From assembly GCA_017302635.1 (NCBI GenBank), contig JAFLCX010000001.1:248001-312000 (forward strand): a DNA stretch of 64,000 nucleotides, written 5' to 3'. A program made the position numbers and the translations under genes. The stretch is from Hyphomicrobiales bacterium (lineage in GTDB: Bacteria; Pseudomonadota; Alphaproteobacteria; Rhizobiales; Beijerinckiaceae). Below the pieces are notes generated by a model. That model was not told the DNA's origin. It made no database searches and saw only the letters and a list, made by a program, of their open reading frames with translations. Positions 47,718-57,121 of this stretch are shown one piece after another (within the stretch, counting starts at the first letter, position 1; every line of letters begins with the position of its first letter).

Positions 47718-48208
47718 GCGCAAAGCCTTATCGATTCAATGTGGGCGTGGCCCTGTTCCATCGCGATGGCCGCGTATTCGTGGGCCGCGCGATCGAGGCC
47801 GGCCCGGAGCGTGTTTTCCCCGGTTACGAATGGCAGATGCCACAAGGCGGCATCGACCCGGACGAGGACATCATCGCAGCCGCCCGGCGCGAACTTCTCG
47901 AGGAAACCGGCATCAGCAAAGCTGACTACCTTGCCTCCACGGCCGATTGGTGGGCCTATGATTTTCCCGATTACACGCCGAGCGGCCACAAGCTCGAAGC
48001 GTTTCAGGGCCAGCAACAGCGTTGGGTCGCCTTCCGGTTCACGGGCCACGATTCCGAGATCGACCTCACCGCAACGGGGGCGGATTTCAGCCCCGAATTC
48101 TCGGAATGGCGCTGGGTGACGCTTGAAGAAGCCGTGGCCGGCGTCGTCGCGTTCAAGCGCCCGAATTACGAGAAAATGGCGCGGGCTTTCGCGACCTTCA
48201 GTGGATGA
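47714..48208 (+). CDS. rppH: RNA pyrophosphohydrolase RppH
   Basis: Removes pyrophosphate from 5'-triphosphate mRNA and so starts decay. The 164-residue protein has a perfect Nudix box (GGIDPDEDIIAAARRELLEE followed by TGI). The start YRFNVGVALFHRDGRVFVGR and the segment WVAFRFTGHDSEIDL are typical of RppH/NudH. The ATG overlaps the stop of the EamA gene (ATGA), so the two are coupled, an unusual partner for RppH. Confidence 0.95.
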   Translation: MSAKPYRFNVGVALFHRDGRVFVGRAIEAGPERVFPGYEWQMPQGGIDPDEDIIAAARRELLEETGISKADYLASTADWWAYDFPDYTPSGHKLEAFQGQQQRWVAFRFTGHDSEIDLTATGADFSPEFSEWRWVTLEEAVAGVVAFKRPNYEKMARAFATFSG

Positions 48209-48223
48209 TCATTTCGTTGTGTC

Positions 48224-48267
48224 GCGTTTTCCTGACGCGAACCGGTGCCCACTTCGCTTGAAAACGC
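48224..48267. repeat. REP-like palindromic element, copy 2
   Basis: Perfect outer arms GCGTTTTC and GAAAACGC enclose ACGCGAACCGG and CCACTTCGC. It lies between the convergent rppH and phnU2 genes, 1-2 bases from the phnU2 stop. This sequence type is common between genes in Hyphomicrobiales genomes and can act as a terminator-like hairpin. Confidence 0.7.
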
Positions 48268-48268
48268 T

Positions 48269-49951
48269 TCAGCGCTTCCGCCACGCCTGAAGCTTCGCGA
48301 AAACCAGCCGGTCGAGCAGCAGGTGCAGGAGCTTCACGCCCATCGCTGTCACCACAATGCAGGTGGCCATCGCCGCCGCGGCGGCCACCGCGCCAGCCTC
48401 ATCCATATGCACGATCGCGATCGAGGCAAGCTTGGTGGAGGGTCCGTAGAGGAAGATCACGGCCGAAACGGTGGTGAGCGCGTTGACGAACATGTAGACC
48501 GCGATATCGAGGATCGCGGGCATCGAGATCGGCACCGTAACGCGCCGGAATGTCGTCCAGAACGGCACCTTGAGCGAGGCGGAAACGCTCTCGAATTCGC
48601 CATCGATCTGCTTCAGCGCGGTCACGGCCGTGATGTGCGCCACGGTGTAGAAATGCGCGATGGAATTCGCGACCAGCACTGTGAGCGTGCCATAGAAAAC
48701 GCCGAGCGGGTTCCACGGCGCATTGACGAAAAACACATAGCCGAGCCCCAGCACGAGCCCCGGTACCGCCATCGGCAGCATGGCGAGAAAATGCGCGAAA
48801 CCACGCAAGGCCGGCGCGGGTTTGGTTTTCTCGATGAGATAGGCACCGGTGAAAATCAGCGCCGTGCCAATGATCGCCGTCGCTGCCCCCATTTTCAGTG
48901 AGGTGAGATAGGCGTTCCAGCCCTGCGGGTCGAAATTGTCGAACTGGTAGTTGTTGAGCGTGTAACTCAAGTTATACGGCCAATAGCGGATGAAACTCGC
49001 CCAGATCGCCACCCCGAGCATGGCGAGCAGAATTCCCCCGACCACGAGGCAATAAATCAGCAAAGCCCAATCGCGTTTGGCATTCGGCTTGGGCTGATAG
49101 GGCACCGCGCGGGCCGAAAGCAGGGCTACCTGTTTCTTCTGAACCTGCCGATCAACCACGAAGGCGAGAATGGCCGGCGCAAGCAGGATGAGCCCCACCA
49201 CAGCCCCCATCTCGAAATTCTGCTGACCCACAATCTGCTTGTAGGCGTCGGTCGCGAGCACGTTGAACTGCCCGCCAATCACCTTCGGGATGCCGAAATC
49301 GGTGATCACCAGCGTGAACACCACGAAGGCGGCGCTGATCATGCCGTAGCGCGCGCCGGGCAGCGTGACGGTGAAAAACACGCGCGGTTTAGAGGTGCCA
49401 AGCGCCTCAGCAACCTCATAGAGACGCCCGTCGGCGAGGCGCAGGGCTGTCACGATGATCATCAGCGCATGCGGGAAACAATAGACAACCTCGGCCAGGA
49501 TGATGCCGATCGGGCCGTAGATCGTGCCGCCCATCAGCCAGGATTTGAGGAAGCCCTGATTGCCGAACACATAAATGAGCGAGATCGCCGAAAGCAGCGA
49601 GGGCGCGAAAATCGGCGTGAGGGCGAGGGCCATGAACAGGCCGCGCGCCGGCATCAGGCTGCGCGTCAGCGCATAGGCATAGATGAACGCGAGCGGCACC
49701 ACGATCAAAGCCACGAGTGCCGAGAGCCAGATCGAGTTCCAGAGCGACCGCACCAGAGCGGGGGTCGCGAAATAGCGCTCGAAATTGCCAAGGCCGATAA
49801 AGGCACCCTGCCCGTTCTGCACGGCTTTCGACAGAAGCGACCAGAGCGGAATGGCAATCAGCAGCAGCAGGATCAGCGCCAGCACGCCCACCAGCAGGCT
49901 CGCGACCAGCGCCTCGCGATCACGCCGCAAGGATGCGAACATCGCACTCAT
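48269..49951 (-). CDS. phnU2: 2-aminoethylphosphonate ABC transporter permease (double-size)
   Basis: A 560-residue permease with two fused binding-protein-dependent transport domains and about 12 helices, each with its EAA-type loop (for example YEVAEALGTSKPRVFFTVTL and FESVSASLKVPFWTTFRRVT). This double form is the PhnU2-type component of AEP importers. It overlaps the ATPase gene by four bases and is the last gene of the minus-strand phosphonate cluster. Confidence 0.9.
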   Translation of the reverse strand: MSAMFASLRRDREALVASLLVGVLALILLLLIAIPLWSLLSKAVQNGQGAFIGLGNFERYFATPALVRSLWNSIWLSALVALIVVPLAFIYAYALTRSLMPARGLFMALALTPIFAPSLLSAISLIYVFGNQGFLKSWLMGGTIYGPIGIILAEVVYCFPHALMIIVTALRLADGRLYEVAEALGTSKPRVFFTVTLPGARYGMISAAFVVFTLVITDFGIPKVIGGQFNVLATDAYKQIVGQQNFEMGAVVGLILLAPAILAFVVDRQVQKKQVALLSARAVPYQPKPNAKRDWALLIYCLVVGGILLAMLGVAIWASFIRYWPYNLSYTLNNYQFDNFDPQGWNAYLTSLKMGAATAIIGTALIFTGAYLIEKTKPAPALRGFAHFLAMLPMAVPGLVLGLGYVFFVNAPWNPLGVFYGTLTVLVANSIAHFYTVAHITAVTALKQIDGEFESVSASLKVPFWTTFRRVTVPISMPAILDIAVYMFVNALTTVSAVIFLYGPSTKLASIAIVHMDEAGAVAAAAAMATCIVVTAMGVKLLHLLLDRLVFAKLQAWRKR

Positions 49952-51075
49952 CCGCCTGTGCGCGCCGGAAAGAGCCGCAAGGCCTCGGCTGGCAGGTGCG
50001 CCACAACGTGATCACCGGGTTTCAGCGGCTGGTCCTGCATCCGGTTGAACGGAATATCAGCCAGCAAGGTGAGCGGCGACCCGGCCCGAACCGCGAGCGT
50101 AGCGCGAACAAACGAACCGAGATATTCCAAGGCCTCGATGCGCATTGCGAGGCGGTTCTCGCCACCCAGAGCCGCGACGAGCCGCACAGCCTCAGGGCGC
50201 AGGCCCACTTCCACCGTCGCACCGGGCGGGAGATTGGCCGATTGCACGCGCAGGGGGTGCGACCCGATATCGACGATGCCGCCCTCGCTCATCACGCCGG
50301 AGAGGAAGGTCATCCGGCCCACGAAATCCGCGACGAAAGCCGTCTGCGGCCACGCGTAAACCTCCTCAGGCGTGCCGACCTGCTCGATCACGCCATGGTT
50401 CATCACCACGATTCGCTCTGCCATCGAGAGCGCCTCTTCCTGATCATGCGTGACCATGATCGTGGTGACACCGAGCCTGCGCTGCAAGGAGCGGATCTCC
50501 TCGCGCAGCCGGAGACGTACGCGCGCATCAAGCGCAGAAAGCGGCTCGTCAAGCAGCAGCAGACCGGGCGAGGTCGCGAGCGCCCGGGCCAGTGCGACGC
50601 GCTGCTGCTGACCGCCAGAGAGCTGCGCGGGGTATTTCGAAGCCTGTTCGGGCAAGCCCACGAGAGCCAGAAGCTCGGCGACACGGCGCTCGATTTCGGG
50701 CCGGGCGCGCTTCTCGTTCACGAGACCGTAGCCGATATTATCGGCCACGCTCAGGTTCGGAAACAGCGCATAGGATTGAAAGACGATCCCGAAATCGCGC
50801 GCCGAGGGTGGTGCATGGGAAACATCGCGCCCGCGCAGCATGATGGTGCCGGAGGTCTGGCGATCAAGCCCCGCAATGGCACGCAGGAGTGTGGTTTTCC
50901 CGCAGCCCGAAGGCCCCAGAAAACAGACGAACTCGCCTTCAGCGATATCGAGATCAATATCCTTCAGCGCCAGAAACGCCCCGAACGCCTTGGTGAGATT
51001 GCGAACGGAGAGAAAGCGGCTGTCTTTCGCACGCTTTTCCGTCCCGGGCACGATCGAAACGGACATGTCCGGCAT
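49948..51075 (-). CDS. phnT2: 2-aminoethylphosphonate ABC transporter ATPase
   Basis: A 375-residue ABC ATPase. Walker A is FLGPSGCGKTTLLRAIAG, the Q-loop region FQSYALFPNLSVADN, the signature LSGGQQQRVALARAL and Walker B GLLLLDEPLSALDA, with the H-loop in MVTHDQEEALSM. A C-terminal TOBE-like domain follows. The start at 51075 (or 51066) leaves a 74-base gap after the binding protein; the upstream in-frame sequence is not conserved. Confidence 0.92.
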   Translation of the reverse strand: MPDMSVSIVPGTEKRAKDSRFLSVRNLTKAFGAFLALKDIDLDIAEGEFVCFLGPSGCGKTTLLRAIAGLDRQTSGTIMLRGRDVSHAPPSARDFGIVFQSYALFPNLSVADNIGYGLVNEKRARPEIERRVAELLALVGLPEQASKYPAQLSGGQQQRVALARALATSPGLLLLDEPLSALDARVRLRLREEIRSLQRRLGVTTIMVTHDQEEALSMAERIVVMNHGVIEQVGTPEEVYAWPQTAFVADFVGRMTFLSGVMSEGGIVDIGSHPLRVQSANLPPGATVEVGLRPEAVRLVAALGGENRLAMRIEALEYLGSFVRATLAVRAGSPLTLLADIPFNRMQDQPLKPGDHVVAHLPAEALRLFPARTGG

Positions 51076-51149
51076 GGAGGCCTCAGATGCGCGAGGGGAA
51101 AGCCCCCCGGCGAGGCCAGAGGCCAGCCGGGAGGGGAACGGAGCGTCAA

Positions 51150-52181
51150 TCAGCGCGGCGCGGCCTTGCTGTCGTAGCGCTTGGTCCATTCGGCGAGAAT
51201 CCGGTCGCGGTTCTCGGCCATCCATGTGAAATCGTTCTTCACCATCTTGGCTTCGGCATCGCCGGGATAGTTCGGCGGCGCGCTCTTCACTTCAGGATGG
51301 GCCACGAGGGCGTAATATTTGCCATAAAGCTCGTTGGCTTTCTTGGTGGCGACCCAATCTGCCACTTTCTTCGCGGCAGCGAGGTTCTTCGTGCCTTTCA
51401 CGATCGCGGTCGCTTCCATATCCCAACCCGCACCTTCCTTGGGCAGGATGAGGTCGATCGGCGCGCCCTGCGTTTTTTCGCGTGCGCCGCGCATGTCGAA
51501 GCCGATGCCAACCATCCGCTCACCCTTCGCAGCCTGTACGCAAGGCGCAGAGCCCGAATGGGTGTAGACGGCGATGTTCTCATGCAACTTGTCCATGAAG
51601 GCCCAGCCGCCCTGCTCGCCCATGATCTGGAGCCACGCGGCGACCTTGAGATAGCCGGTACCCGACGAGGCCGGATGCGGCATCACAACCTTGCCCTTGA
51701 ACTCGGGCTTGGTGAGATCGGCCCATGAGGTCGGAGCAGCGACCTTGTCCTTCGCGGCTTCCGCCGTGTTGAAACAGACAACGGCGAGGAAAGCATCCAT
51801 GCCGGTCCAAGTGTAGGGGCCGGATGTATCGCGGAAGGCGGGCTTCAGGGCATCGACACCCGCAGGCTTGTATTCCTCAAGAAGGTTGAGCTTCTCAAAA
51901 GCAAGAAGGCTGGTCGCCGCCAGCGCCAGCACGATATCGGCGCGCGGGTTGTCTTTCTCGGCGAGGAAACGCGAGGTGATCACCCCCGTGGAGTCGCGCA
52001 CCCAGACGATTTCCACGTCCTTCACATCGGCTTCGATCGCCTGCTTGAACGGACCGAGCTGATCGTTCTCCAGTGCCGTGTAAGCCGTGATGCGCGTGCG
52101 CTGCTGCGCATCGGCGCTGAAGGTTGCTCCGACAGCCATCGTCAGGCCCAGAGCCGCACTCGCCAAAAACTTGAATTTCAT
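51150..52181 (-). CDS. phnS2: 2-aminoethylphosphonate ABC transporter substrate-binding protein
   Basis: A 343-residue periplasmic protein of the Fe3+/AEP/thiamine binding group: signal peptide ending FSADAQ, N-terminal RITAYTALENDQLGPFKQAI, mid-chain PASSGTGYLKVAAWLQIMG and C-terminal GAPIDLILPKEGAGWDMEAT. Its place beside phnWAY and the double permease marks it as PhnS2-type. It has a GGGAG site and a candidate promoter of its own. A close paralogue is encoded at 57942-58970. Confidence 0.93.
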   Translation of the reverse strand: MKFKFLASAALGLTMAVGATFSADAQQRTRITAYTALENDQLGPFKQAIEADVKDVEIVWVRDSTGVITSRFLAEKDNPRADIVLALAATSLLAFEKLNLLEEYKPAGVDALKPAFRDTSGPYTWTGMDAFLAVVCFNTAEAAKDKVAAPTSWADLTKPEFKGKVVMPHPASSGTGYLKVAAWLQIMGEQGGWAFMDKLHENIAVYTHSGSAPCVQAAKGERMVGIGFDMRGAREKTQGAPIDLILPKEGAGWDMEATAIVKGTKNLAAAKKVADWVATKKANELYGKYYALVAHPEVKSAPPNYPGDAEAKMVKNDFTWMAENRDRILAEWTKRYDSKAAPR

Positions 52182-52237
52182 GCTTTTTCTCCCTGCCGGA
52201 CGGGCACTCTCCAAACCCGTCTTCCCAACGCCGATCT

Positions 52238-52266
52238 ATTGCAGCCTAAAGACAGACACATGACAA
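52238..52266 (-). promoter_or_regulatory. Putative promoter of phnS2-T2-U2
   Basis: On the minus strand TTGTCA (52261-52266) and TGCAAT (52238-52243) are 17 bases apart, about 60 bases upstream of the phnS2 ATG. The -35 overlaps a palindrome. Confidence 0.5.
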
Positions 52267-52275
52267 GCCTTGTCA
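52261..52275. promoter_or_regulatory. Palindromic operator candidate upstream of phnS2
   Basis: TGACAAG-C-CTTGTCA is a perfect 15-base palindrome with a single central base. It covers the predicted -35, as expected for a repressor or activator site rather than an RNA hairpin. Confidence 0.55.
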
Positions 52276-52288
52276 CGCATTCCTTCAA

Positions 52289-53740
52289 CTATGCACTCCA
52301 GGGCATCGACCAAGTCCGGACATTGGTGAAGCTTTTCATCGCCTCCCACACGCCTTCCTTGTAGCCGAGGCCGCTATCCTTGATCCCCCCGAAAGGCGAC
52401 ATCTCGATCCGATAGCCGGGAACCTCCCAGACATTCACCGTGCCGACATCGAGTTCGGCGATAAAGCGCTGGATGTAGTCGATCCGGTTCGTGCAGACGC
52501 CCGAGGAGAGCCCGTAAGCCGTGGAATTCGAGATGCGGATCACCTCCGAGAGGTTATCCGGCACGCGGACGATCGGGATAACAGGGCCAAAGGTTTCCTC
52601 GTGCACGAGTTCGGCCGTGTAAGGCACCTTGTCGATCACGGTGGGGTGGAACAGCGCGCCTTCACGCGGATGGCCGTAGAGCACCTCAGCCCCGAGACTT
52701 TCCGCAGCCCTGACGCGCGCCTCGAAGAGCTTGGCCGCACCCTCGTTGATCACGGTGCCGATATCCACCTCGGTATCGGCCGGGTTCCCGCATTTGAGCT
52801 TTTTCGCCTTCTCGACCACGCGCTTGGCGAATTCATCTGCCACGCTTGCGACGACGAGGATGCGTTTGACCGCCGTGCAGCGCTGCCCGGAATTCTTGGT
52901 CGCCCCTTGCACGGCAAGTTCCGCGGCCTTGTCGAGGTCGGCATCCTCCATGACGATCAGCGGATCATTGCCACCGAGTTCGAGCACGATGCGGCGATAA
53001 CCGGCCTTCTCGGCGATGTATTTCCCCACGCGCACCGAACCCGTGAAGGTCACCAGATCGCAGGCGGGATCGGTGATCATGCTGTCGCCCATCGTGCGCG
53101 GGTTGCCGGTGACAACCGAGAGCATTTCGGGCGGCAGTCCCGCTTCGTAAAGCACATCCGCCAGCGCCAGAGCCGTGAGCGGCGTCAGTTCGGTGGGCTT
53201 GAGCACAAGGCGGTTGTTGGTGGCAATCGCGGGGGCGAGCTTGTGGCTCACCATGTTGAGCGGGTGGTTGAAAGGCGTGATCGCCGAAATCACACCCAGT
53301 AGCGGCACGCGCGTTGTGAAGATTTTCCTCGCCTTCCCATTGGGCGAGATGTCGCAGGAGAACTGCTCGCCATCGTCACGGATCGCGAGTTGCCCTGCGA
53401 AGGACCAGACATCGTAAGCGCGCGTCGCCTCGTAGATCGCATCCTTCCAGCAGAGGCCCGATTCAGCCGAGATGAGCCGCGCGAAATCCTCGCGCCGGTC
53501 CGCCAGCAATTGCGCGGTTTTCATCAGGATCTGCTGGCGCTCGTAGCGCGAGAGCTTCGGCTTGAACGCATGGGCTTTAGCGAAAGCCTCCCGCACATGC
53601 TCAGGCCGTGCGGCCGGCACAGTGCCCACGAGCGACCCATCATAGGGGTTTCGAACCTCGATCACCTCATCGGCGGAAACAAGCTTGCCCGCGATGCGCA
53701 TCGTTTCGGTGCGAGAGGCCAGTTTCGGCATGATCGGCAT
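52289..53740 (-). CDS. phnY: Phosphonoacetaldehyde dehydrogenase PhnY
   Basis: A 483-residue NAD-dependent aldehyde dehydrogenase, oxidising phosphonoacetaldehyde to phosphonoacetate. The catalytic cysteine is in [14 protein letters not shown], the conserved glutamate in [13 protein letters not shown], and the coenzyme site in [19 protein letters not shown]. The identity comes from its place between phnA (3 bases away) and the transporter genes; phnW follows the same order in the S. meliloti pathway. A role with another aldehyde is not excluded. Confidence 0.9.
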   Translation of the reverse strand: MPIMPKLASRTETMRIAGKLVSADEVIEVRNPYDGSLVGTVPAARPEHVREAFAKAHAFKPKLSRYERQQILMKTAQLLADRREDFARLISAESGLCWKDAIYEATRAYDVWSFAGQLAIRDDGEQFSCDISPNGKARKIFTTRVPLLGVISAITPFNHPLNMVSHKLAPAIATNNRLVLKPTELTPLTALALADVLYEAGLPPEMLSVVTGNPRTMGDSMITDPACDLVTFTGSVRVGKYIAEKAGYRRIVLELGGNDPLIVMEDADLDKAAELAVQGATKNSGQRCTAVKRILVVASVADEFAKRVVEKAKKLKCGNPADTEVDIGTVINEGAAKLFEARVRAAESLGAEVLYGHPREGALFHPTVIDKVPYTAELVHEETFGPVIPIVRVPDNLSEVIRISNSTAYGLSSGVCTNRIDYIQRFIAELDVGTVNVWEVPGYRIEMSPFGGIKDSGLGYKEGVWEAMKSFTNVRTWSMPWSA

Positions 53741-53743
53741 GGC

Positions 53744-54982
53744 TCACGCCTCCAAGCAGTTGAGCGCGACCCAGAACGCATCGAACGTCCTCAGGCGATG
53801 CCCGGCCGGGATGGCGAGCTTGCGGTTCGAGAGCATCGGCACGCGCTGCTCGGTGAGACCACCATGGCTGCGCAATGGCTCGGTAAGGCCCGAGAGGTCG
53901 TGCTTCTCGGGTGCCGTGCCGAGCGTGACGTGCCGGGTCGAGATCACGACGAGGTCGCCCAGCCGATCGGGCGGGAGTTCGAACTCGGTACAGGCCTCGG
54001 CGCGTGTCAGCGCCACCTGTACGCCCGGCGTGGCCTTGAGCTTTGCGATGAGCCCCGGAATATCCGCCCCTTCCGGCAGATACACCGTCGCGAACGAACC
54101 GAGCGCCCCGTGATGCACCACGTAAGGGTCGGTGATCGGCAGGATCACCCGCGCCTTGCCCTTGCCGAGCCAGCCATCGAATAGCGGGTCGAGATAGACG
54201 ACATTGGGGGATTTATCCGTGTGGTGCTTGTCGTTCATGCCGTGATCGGCGGTGGCGACGATCGTGTAGCCGAGGGCATCGAGCCGGCCGAGATAACCAT
54301 CGATCATCGCATAGAAATCGTTGGCGATTTTCGTGCCCGGCGCCACCTTGTGCTGGATGTAGTCGGTCGTCGAGAGATACATGAGGTCCGGCCGGAAGCC
54401 CTCTGCAAGCTTGCACCCCGCCGCGAAAACAAACTCCGAAAGCCCCGCCGAATAGACATCCGGCACACCCATGCCGACAAAGCGGCAGACATCGCCGATG
54501 CCGTTTTCGGCTTCGCTCGCCTTGTCGGCCTTTTCGGAGGAGAAGGCGACTGCGGTGCCTTTCGAGTAATCGAGCCCCTTCGAGAGCAGGAGGCGCAGCT
54601 TGTCTTTCGCCGTCACCATCGCAACCTTGTATCCCGCCTGCTGCACGCCCGCGAGAATGGTCGGCGCGCGCAGGAAGCTCGGATCGTTCATCATCACTTC
54701 TTTCCCCGTCGCGGGGTCGTAGAAGAAATTGCCGGCAATGCCGTGAAACGCCGGCGGACGGCCCGTGATGATCGAGAGATTGTTGGGGTTGGTGAACGAT
54801 GGGATCACGCATTCAGCGATCGTGTTCGCGCCCTCGCGCATGAACCGCGCGAAATTCGGCGCGACGCCGGCCTCGATCGCCTTCTCGATATAGCCCGGCT
54901 CCGAGCCGTCGATGCAGATGACGACCGTCGGGGTTTTCGGCGCAGCATAATCGCGGCCATTAACAGAAATTGCGCTCATCAT
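53744..54982 (-). CDS. phnA: Phosphonoacetate hydrolase PhnA
   Basis: A 412-residue alkaline phosphatase-superfamily dizinc enzyme that splits phosphonoacetate to acetate and phosphate. The metal-binding Asp25 lies in VVICIDGSEPGYI, nucleophile Thr64 in IPSFTNPNN, and further ligands in ATADHGMNDKHH and the late RSHGGLTEQRVPM segment. The start at 54982 (or the second Met at 54979) is 4 bases after the phnW stop. It does not need a phosphonatase. Confidence 0.94.
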   Translation of the reverse strand: MMSAISVNGRDYAAPKTPTVVICIDGSEPGYIEKAIEAGVAPNFARFMREGANTIAECVIPSFTNPNNLSIITGRPPAFHGIAGNFFYDPATGKEVMMNDPSFLRAPTILAGVQQAGYKVAMVTAKDKLRLLLSKGLDYSKGTAVAFSSEKADKASEAENGIGDVCRFVGMGVPDVYSAGLSEFVFAAGCKLAEGFRPDLMYLSTTDYIQHKVAPGTKIANDFYAMIDGYLGRLDALGYTIVATADHGMNDKHHTDKSPNVVYLDPLFDGWLGKGKARVILPITDPYVVHHGALGSFATVYLPEGADIPGLIAKLKATPGVQVALTRAEACTEFELPPDRLGDLVVISTRHVTLGTAPEKHDLSGLTEPLRSHGGLTEQRVPMLSNRKLAIPAGHRLRTFDAFWVALNCLEA

Positions 54983-54986
54983 CCCC

Positions 54987-56132
54987 TCACTTCACCGGAA
55001 CCGGAACGCCCATCTCGGCGAGCACATCGCGCACGGCCGTCACTGCACCGTCCATGTCTTTTTCGAATAGCCGCCCGATGCAGCCGATGCGGAAACTGTC
55101 GGCCACCGTCAGCTTGCCCGGGTAGATGACATAGCCGCGGTCCTTGAGCGCATCATAGAAGGTCTGGAACACGAATTTGGGGTCCTTCGGCATATGGAAG
55201 GTGATGATGATCGGGGCCTGCAAAGCATCCGGAAGCAGCGTCTTGAAACCGAGCTTGCGCATGCCGTCGATCAGCACCTTGCCGTTGCGGGCATAGCGCG
55301 CGCCGCGCCCCGGCTGCCCACCTTCGGCGAAGAACTCCATCAGCGCCTGGTGGAACGAGACAATCACGTGGATGGGTGGCGTGAAGCGGTATTGCCCGGT
55401 CTTCTCGAAATTCGCGGCCTGATCGAAAAGGTCGAGAACGAGCGTCGTGGCATTGCTCTTGGCAGTTGCCAAAGTCGATTTCCGGCACAGCACGAAGCCA
55501 AGGCCCGGCACGCCCTCGATGCATTTGTTGGAGGAAGCCGCAATCGCATCGGCATGCGCCTTTTCGGCATCCAGCGGCAAGGCACCAAAGGCAGACATGG
55601 AATCGATGAGATAGATCTTGCCGTATTTCTTCGCGAGCGCCCCGATCTCGTGCACGGGGTTAAGGATGCCGCTCGTCGTCTCGCAGTGCACCGTGAAGAT
55701 ATGCGTGATGCTTTTCGAGCGCTTCAGGATCGCCTCAACCTTGCGCAGATCGGGCGGTGTATCCTCGGGGGTCTCGTAAACAACCGTCTTGCGCTTCGCG
55801 ATATCGAGGATGCGCTTGGCCCGGTGGCCATAGGCACCGTTGATCAGCACAAGCACCCTGCCCTTCGCTGGCACGAGGCTGGTGAGCATGGCCTCGACCG
55901 CAAAAGTGCCAGAGCCCTGCACCGGCACGGTGACGAAACTTGTCGTGGCATTCGCGATCTCAGGCAGGCGCTCGAGCACCTCGCGGTTGATCTTGAGGAA
56001 GGTCGCATCGCGGCTTCCCCAATCATGCACCATCACCTCTTTCACGCTTTTGGCGGTGGTGAGCGGGCCCGGCGTGAGAAGCAGCGGATCGCCGGTTTCG
56101 GAGGCGGCACGGTTGAGGCGGGCAGAAGACAT
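54987..56132 (-). CDS. phnW: 2-aminoethylphosphonate:pyruvate transaminase PhnW
   Basis: A 381-residue PLP aminotransferase that converts AEP and pyruvate to phosphonoacetaldehyde and alanine. The cofactor lysine is Lys203 in SSNKCIEGVPG. The class V pattern TPGPLTTAKSVKEVMVHDWG, VPVQGSGTFAVEAML and HCETTSGILNPV matches PhnW. It is first in the minus-strand operon phnW-phnA-phnY, with a GGAG site, and faces the LysR gene. Confidence 0.95.
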   Translation of the reverse strand: MSSARLNRAASETGDPLLLTPGPLTTAKSVKEVMVHDWGSRDATFLKINREVLERLPEIANATTSFVTVPVQGSGTFAVEAMLTSLVPAKGRVLVLINGAYGHRAKRILDIAKRKTVVYETPEDTPPDLRKVEAILKRSKSITHIFTVHCETTSGILNPVHEIGALAKKYGKIYLIDSMSAFGALPLDAEKAHADAIAASSNKCIEGVPGLGFVLCRKSTLATAKSNATTLVLDLFDQAANFEKTGQYRFTPPIHVIVSFHQALMEFFAEGGQPGRGARYARNGKVLIDGMRKLGFKTLLPDALQAPIIITFHMPKDPKFVFQTFYDALKDRGYVIYPGKLTVADSFRIGCIGRLFEKDMDGAVTAVRDVLAEMGVPVPVK

Positions 56133-56181
56133 GGCGGGCTCCGGCTTTCATTTCCGGAGGCAGGATAGACGCATGTCTTTT

Positions 56182-56231
56182 CATACGTCCAATACTCTGT
56201 ATGGATACAAGCTATAGATATTTTCTATAAT
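56182..56231. promoter_or_regulatory. Divergent phnW/LysR control region with inverted repeats
   Basis: Contains ATAC-TCT-GTAT (56192-56202) nested in CATAC...GTATG (56182-56203), and TATAG-N7-CTATA (56213-56229). A TATAAT at 56226-56231 could be a -10, but its start site would lie past the lysR AGGAG, so that assignment is uncertain. Confidence 0.5.
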
Positions 56232-56248
56232 CAGGAGTTCTTGCCCGC

Positions 56249-57121
56249 ATGTCCATCACAGGTCTGCGCGCCTTCCATGCCGTTGCGAAGGCTGAGAGTT
56301 TCACGCGGGCGGCTGCGGCGATGGGCATCAGCCAGCCCACGCTCTCCAGTCAGGTGCGTCTGATCGAGGAACGGCATGCAGCCGCTCTCTTTGATCGGCG
56401 CGGACGCGGGGTCACTCTCACACCACTGGGGCAGCGCCTCTTCGATATCACGTCGCGCCTGTTCGCGGCCGAGGGTGAGGCGCGCGCCCTTCTGGAAGGC
56501 GTGCGCACGGTGCAGAGCGGTCATCTGCGGCTCGCCACGGATAGCGCGACGCATGTCATGCCTCTGCTCTCCGCAATGCGAAAGCGGGCAAGCGGCCTGA
56601 CATTCTCCTTGAGGCTCGGCAACTCGACAACCGTGCTCGACGACCTCGTGAATTATCGCGCCGATATCGCGATCACCGCGCGCCCGAGTTCCGATCCGCG
56701 TTTCCTGATCCGCTTGCTGAAGCGCGACCGGATCGTGCTGTTCGCGCCGCGCGACCATGCGCTGTCGCTGAAACGACATGTGCCGATCACCGCCCTGGCG
56801 GGGCATGATCTGGTCATCCGGGAGCGCGGCTCGATCACCCGCGAGGTGTTCGAAAGTGCGCTCGCAGCCGATTCCGTCATCCCCGGCACGCTGACCGAGG
56901 TGGAGGGACGCGAGAGCGTGCGCGAGGCCGTTGCGGCCGGGTTCGGGCTCGGCATCGTGTTCGAGAGCGAAATGCCGTCCGACAAGAGCTTCGTCCCGAT
57001 CGAGATCGAGGGTGCGGCTCTCGATGTCGCGGAATATGTGGCTTGCCTCGCGAGCCGCAGCAACCTCGCGATGATCCGAAGCTTCATGGCGCTGGCTGCA
57101 ACTGAAGCCGGCTCAGGTTGA
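56249..57121 (+). CDS. LysR family regulator of the phosphonate genes
   Basis: A 290-residue LysR-type regulator. The N-terminal winged helix shows FHAVAKAESFTRAAAAMGIS and QPTLSSQVRLIEE. The effector domain follows at normal length. Its gene is divergent from phnW across 116 bases with several inverted repeats, so it probably controls phnWAY (AEP or a pathway intermediate as inducer) and its own expression. The linkage is inference from position. Confidence 0.9.
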   Translation: MSITGLRAFHAVAKAESFTRAAAAMGISQPTLSSQVRLIEERHAAALFDRRGRGVTLTPLGQRLFDITSRLFAAEGEARALLEGVRTVQSGHLRLATDSATHVMPLLSAMRKRASGLTFSLRLGNSTTVLDDLVNYRADIAITARPSSDPRFLIRLLKRDRIVLFAPRDHALSLKRHVPITALAGHDLVIRERGSITREVFESALAADSVIPGTLTEVEGRESVREAVAAGFGLGIVFESEMPSDKSFVPIEIEGAALDVAEYVACLASRSNLAMIRSFMALAATEAGSG

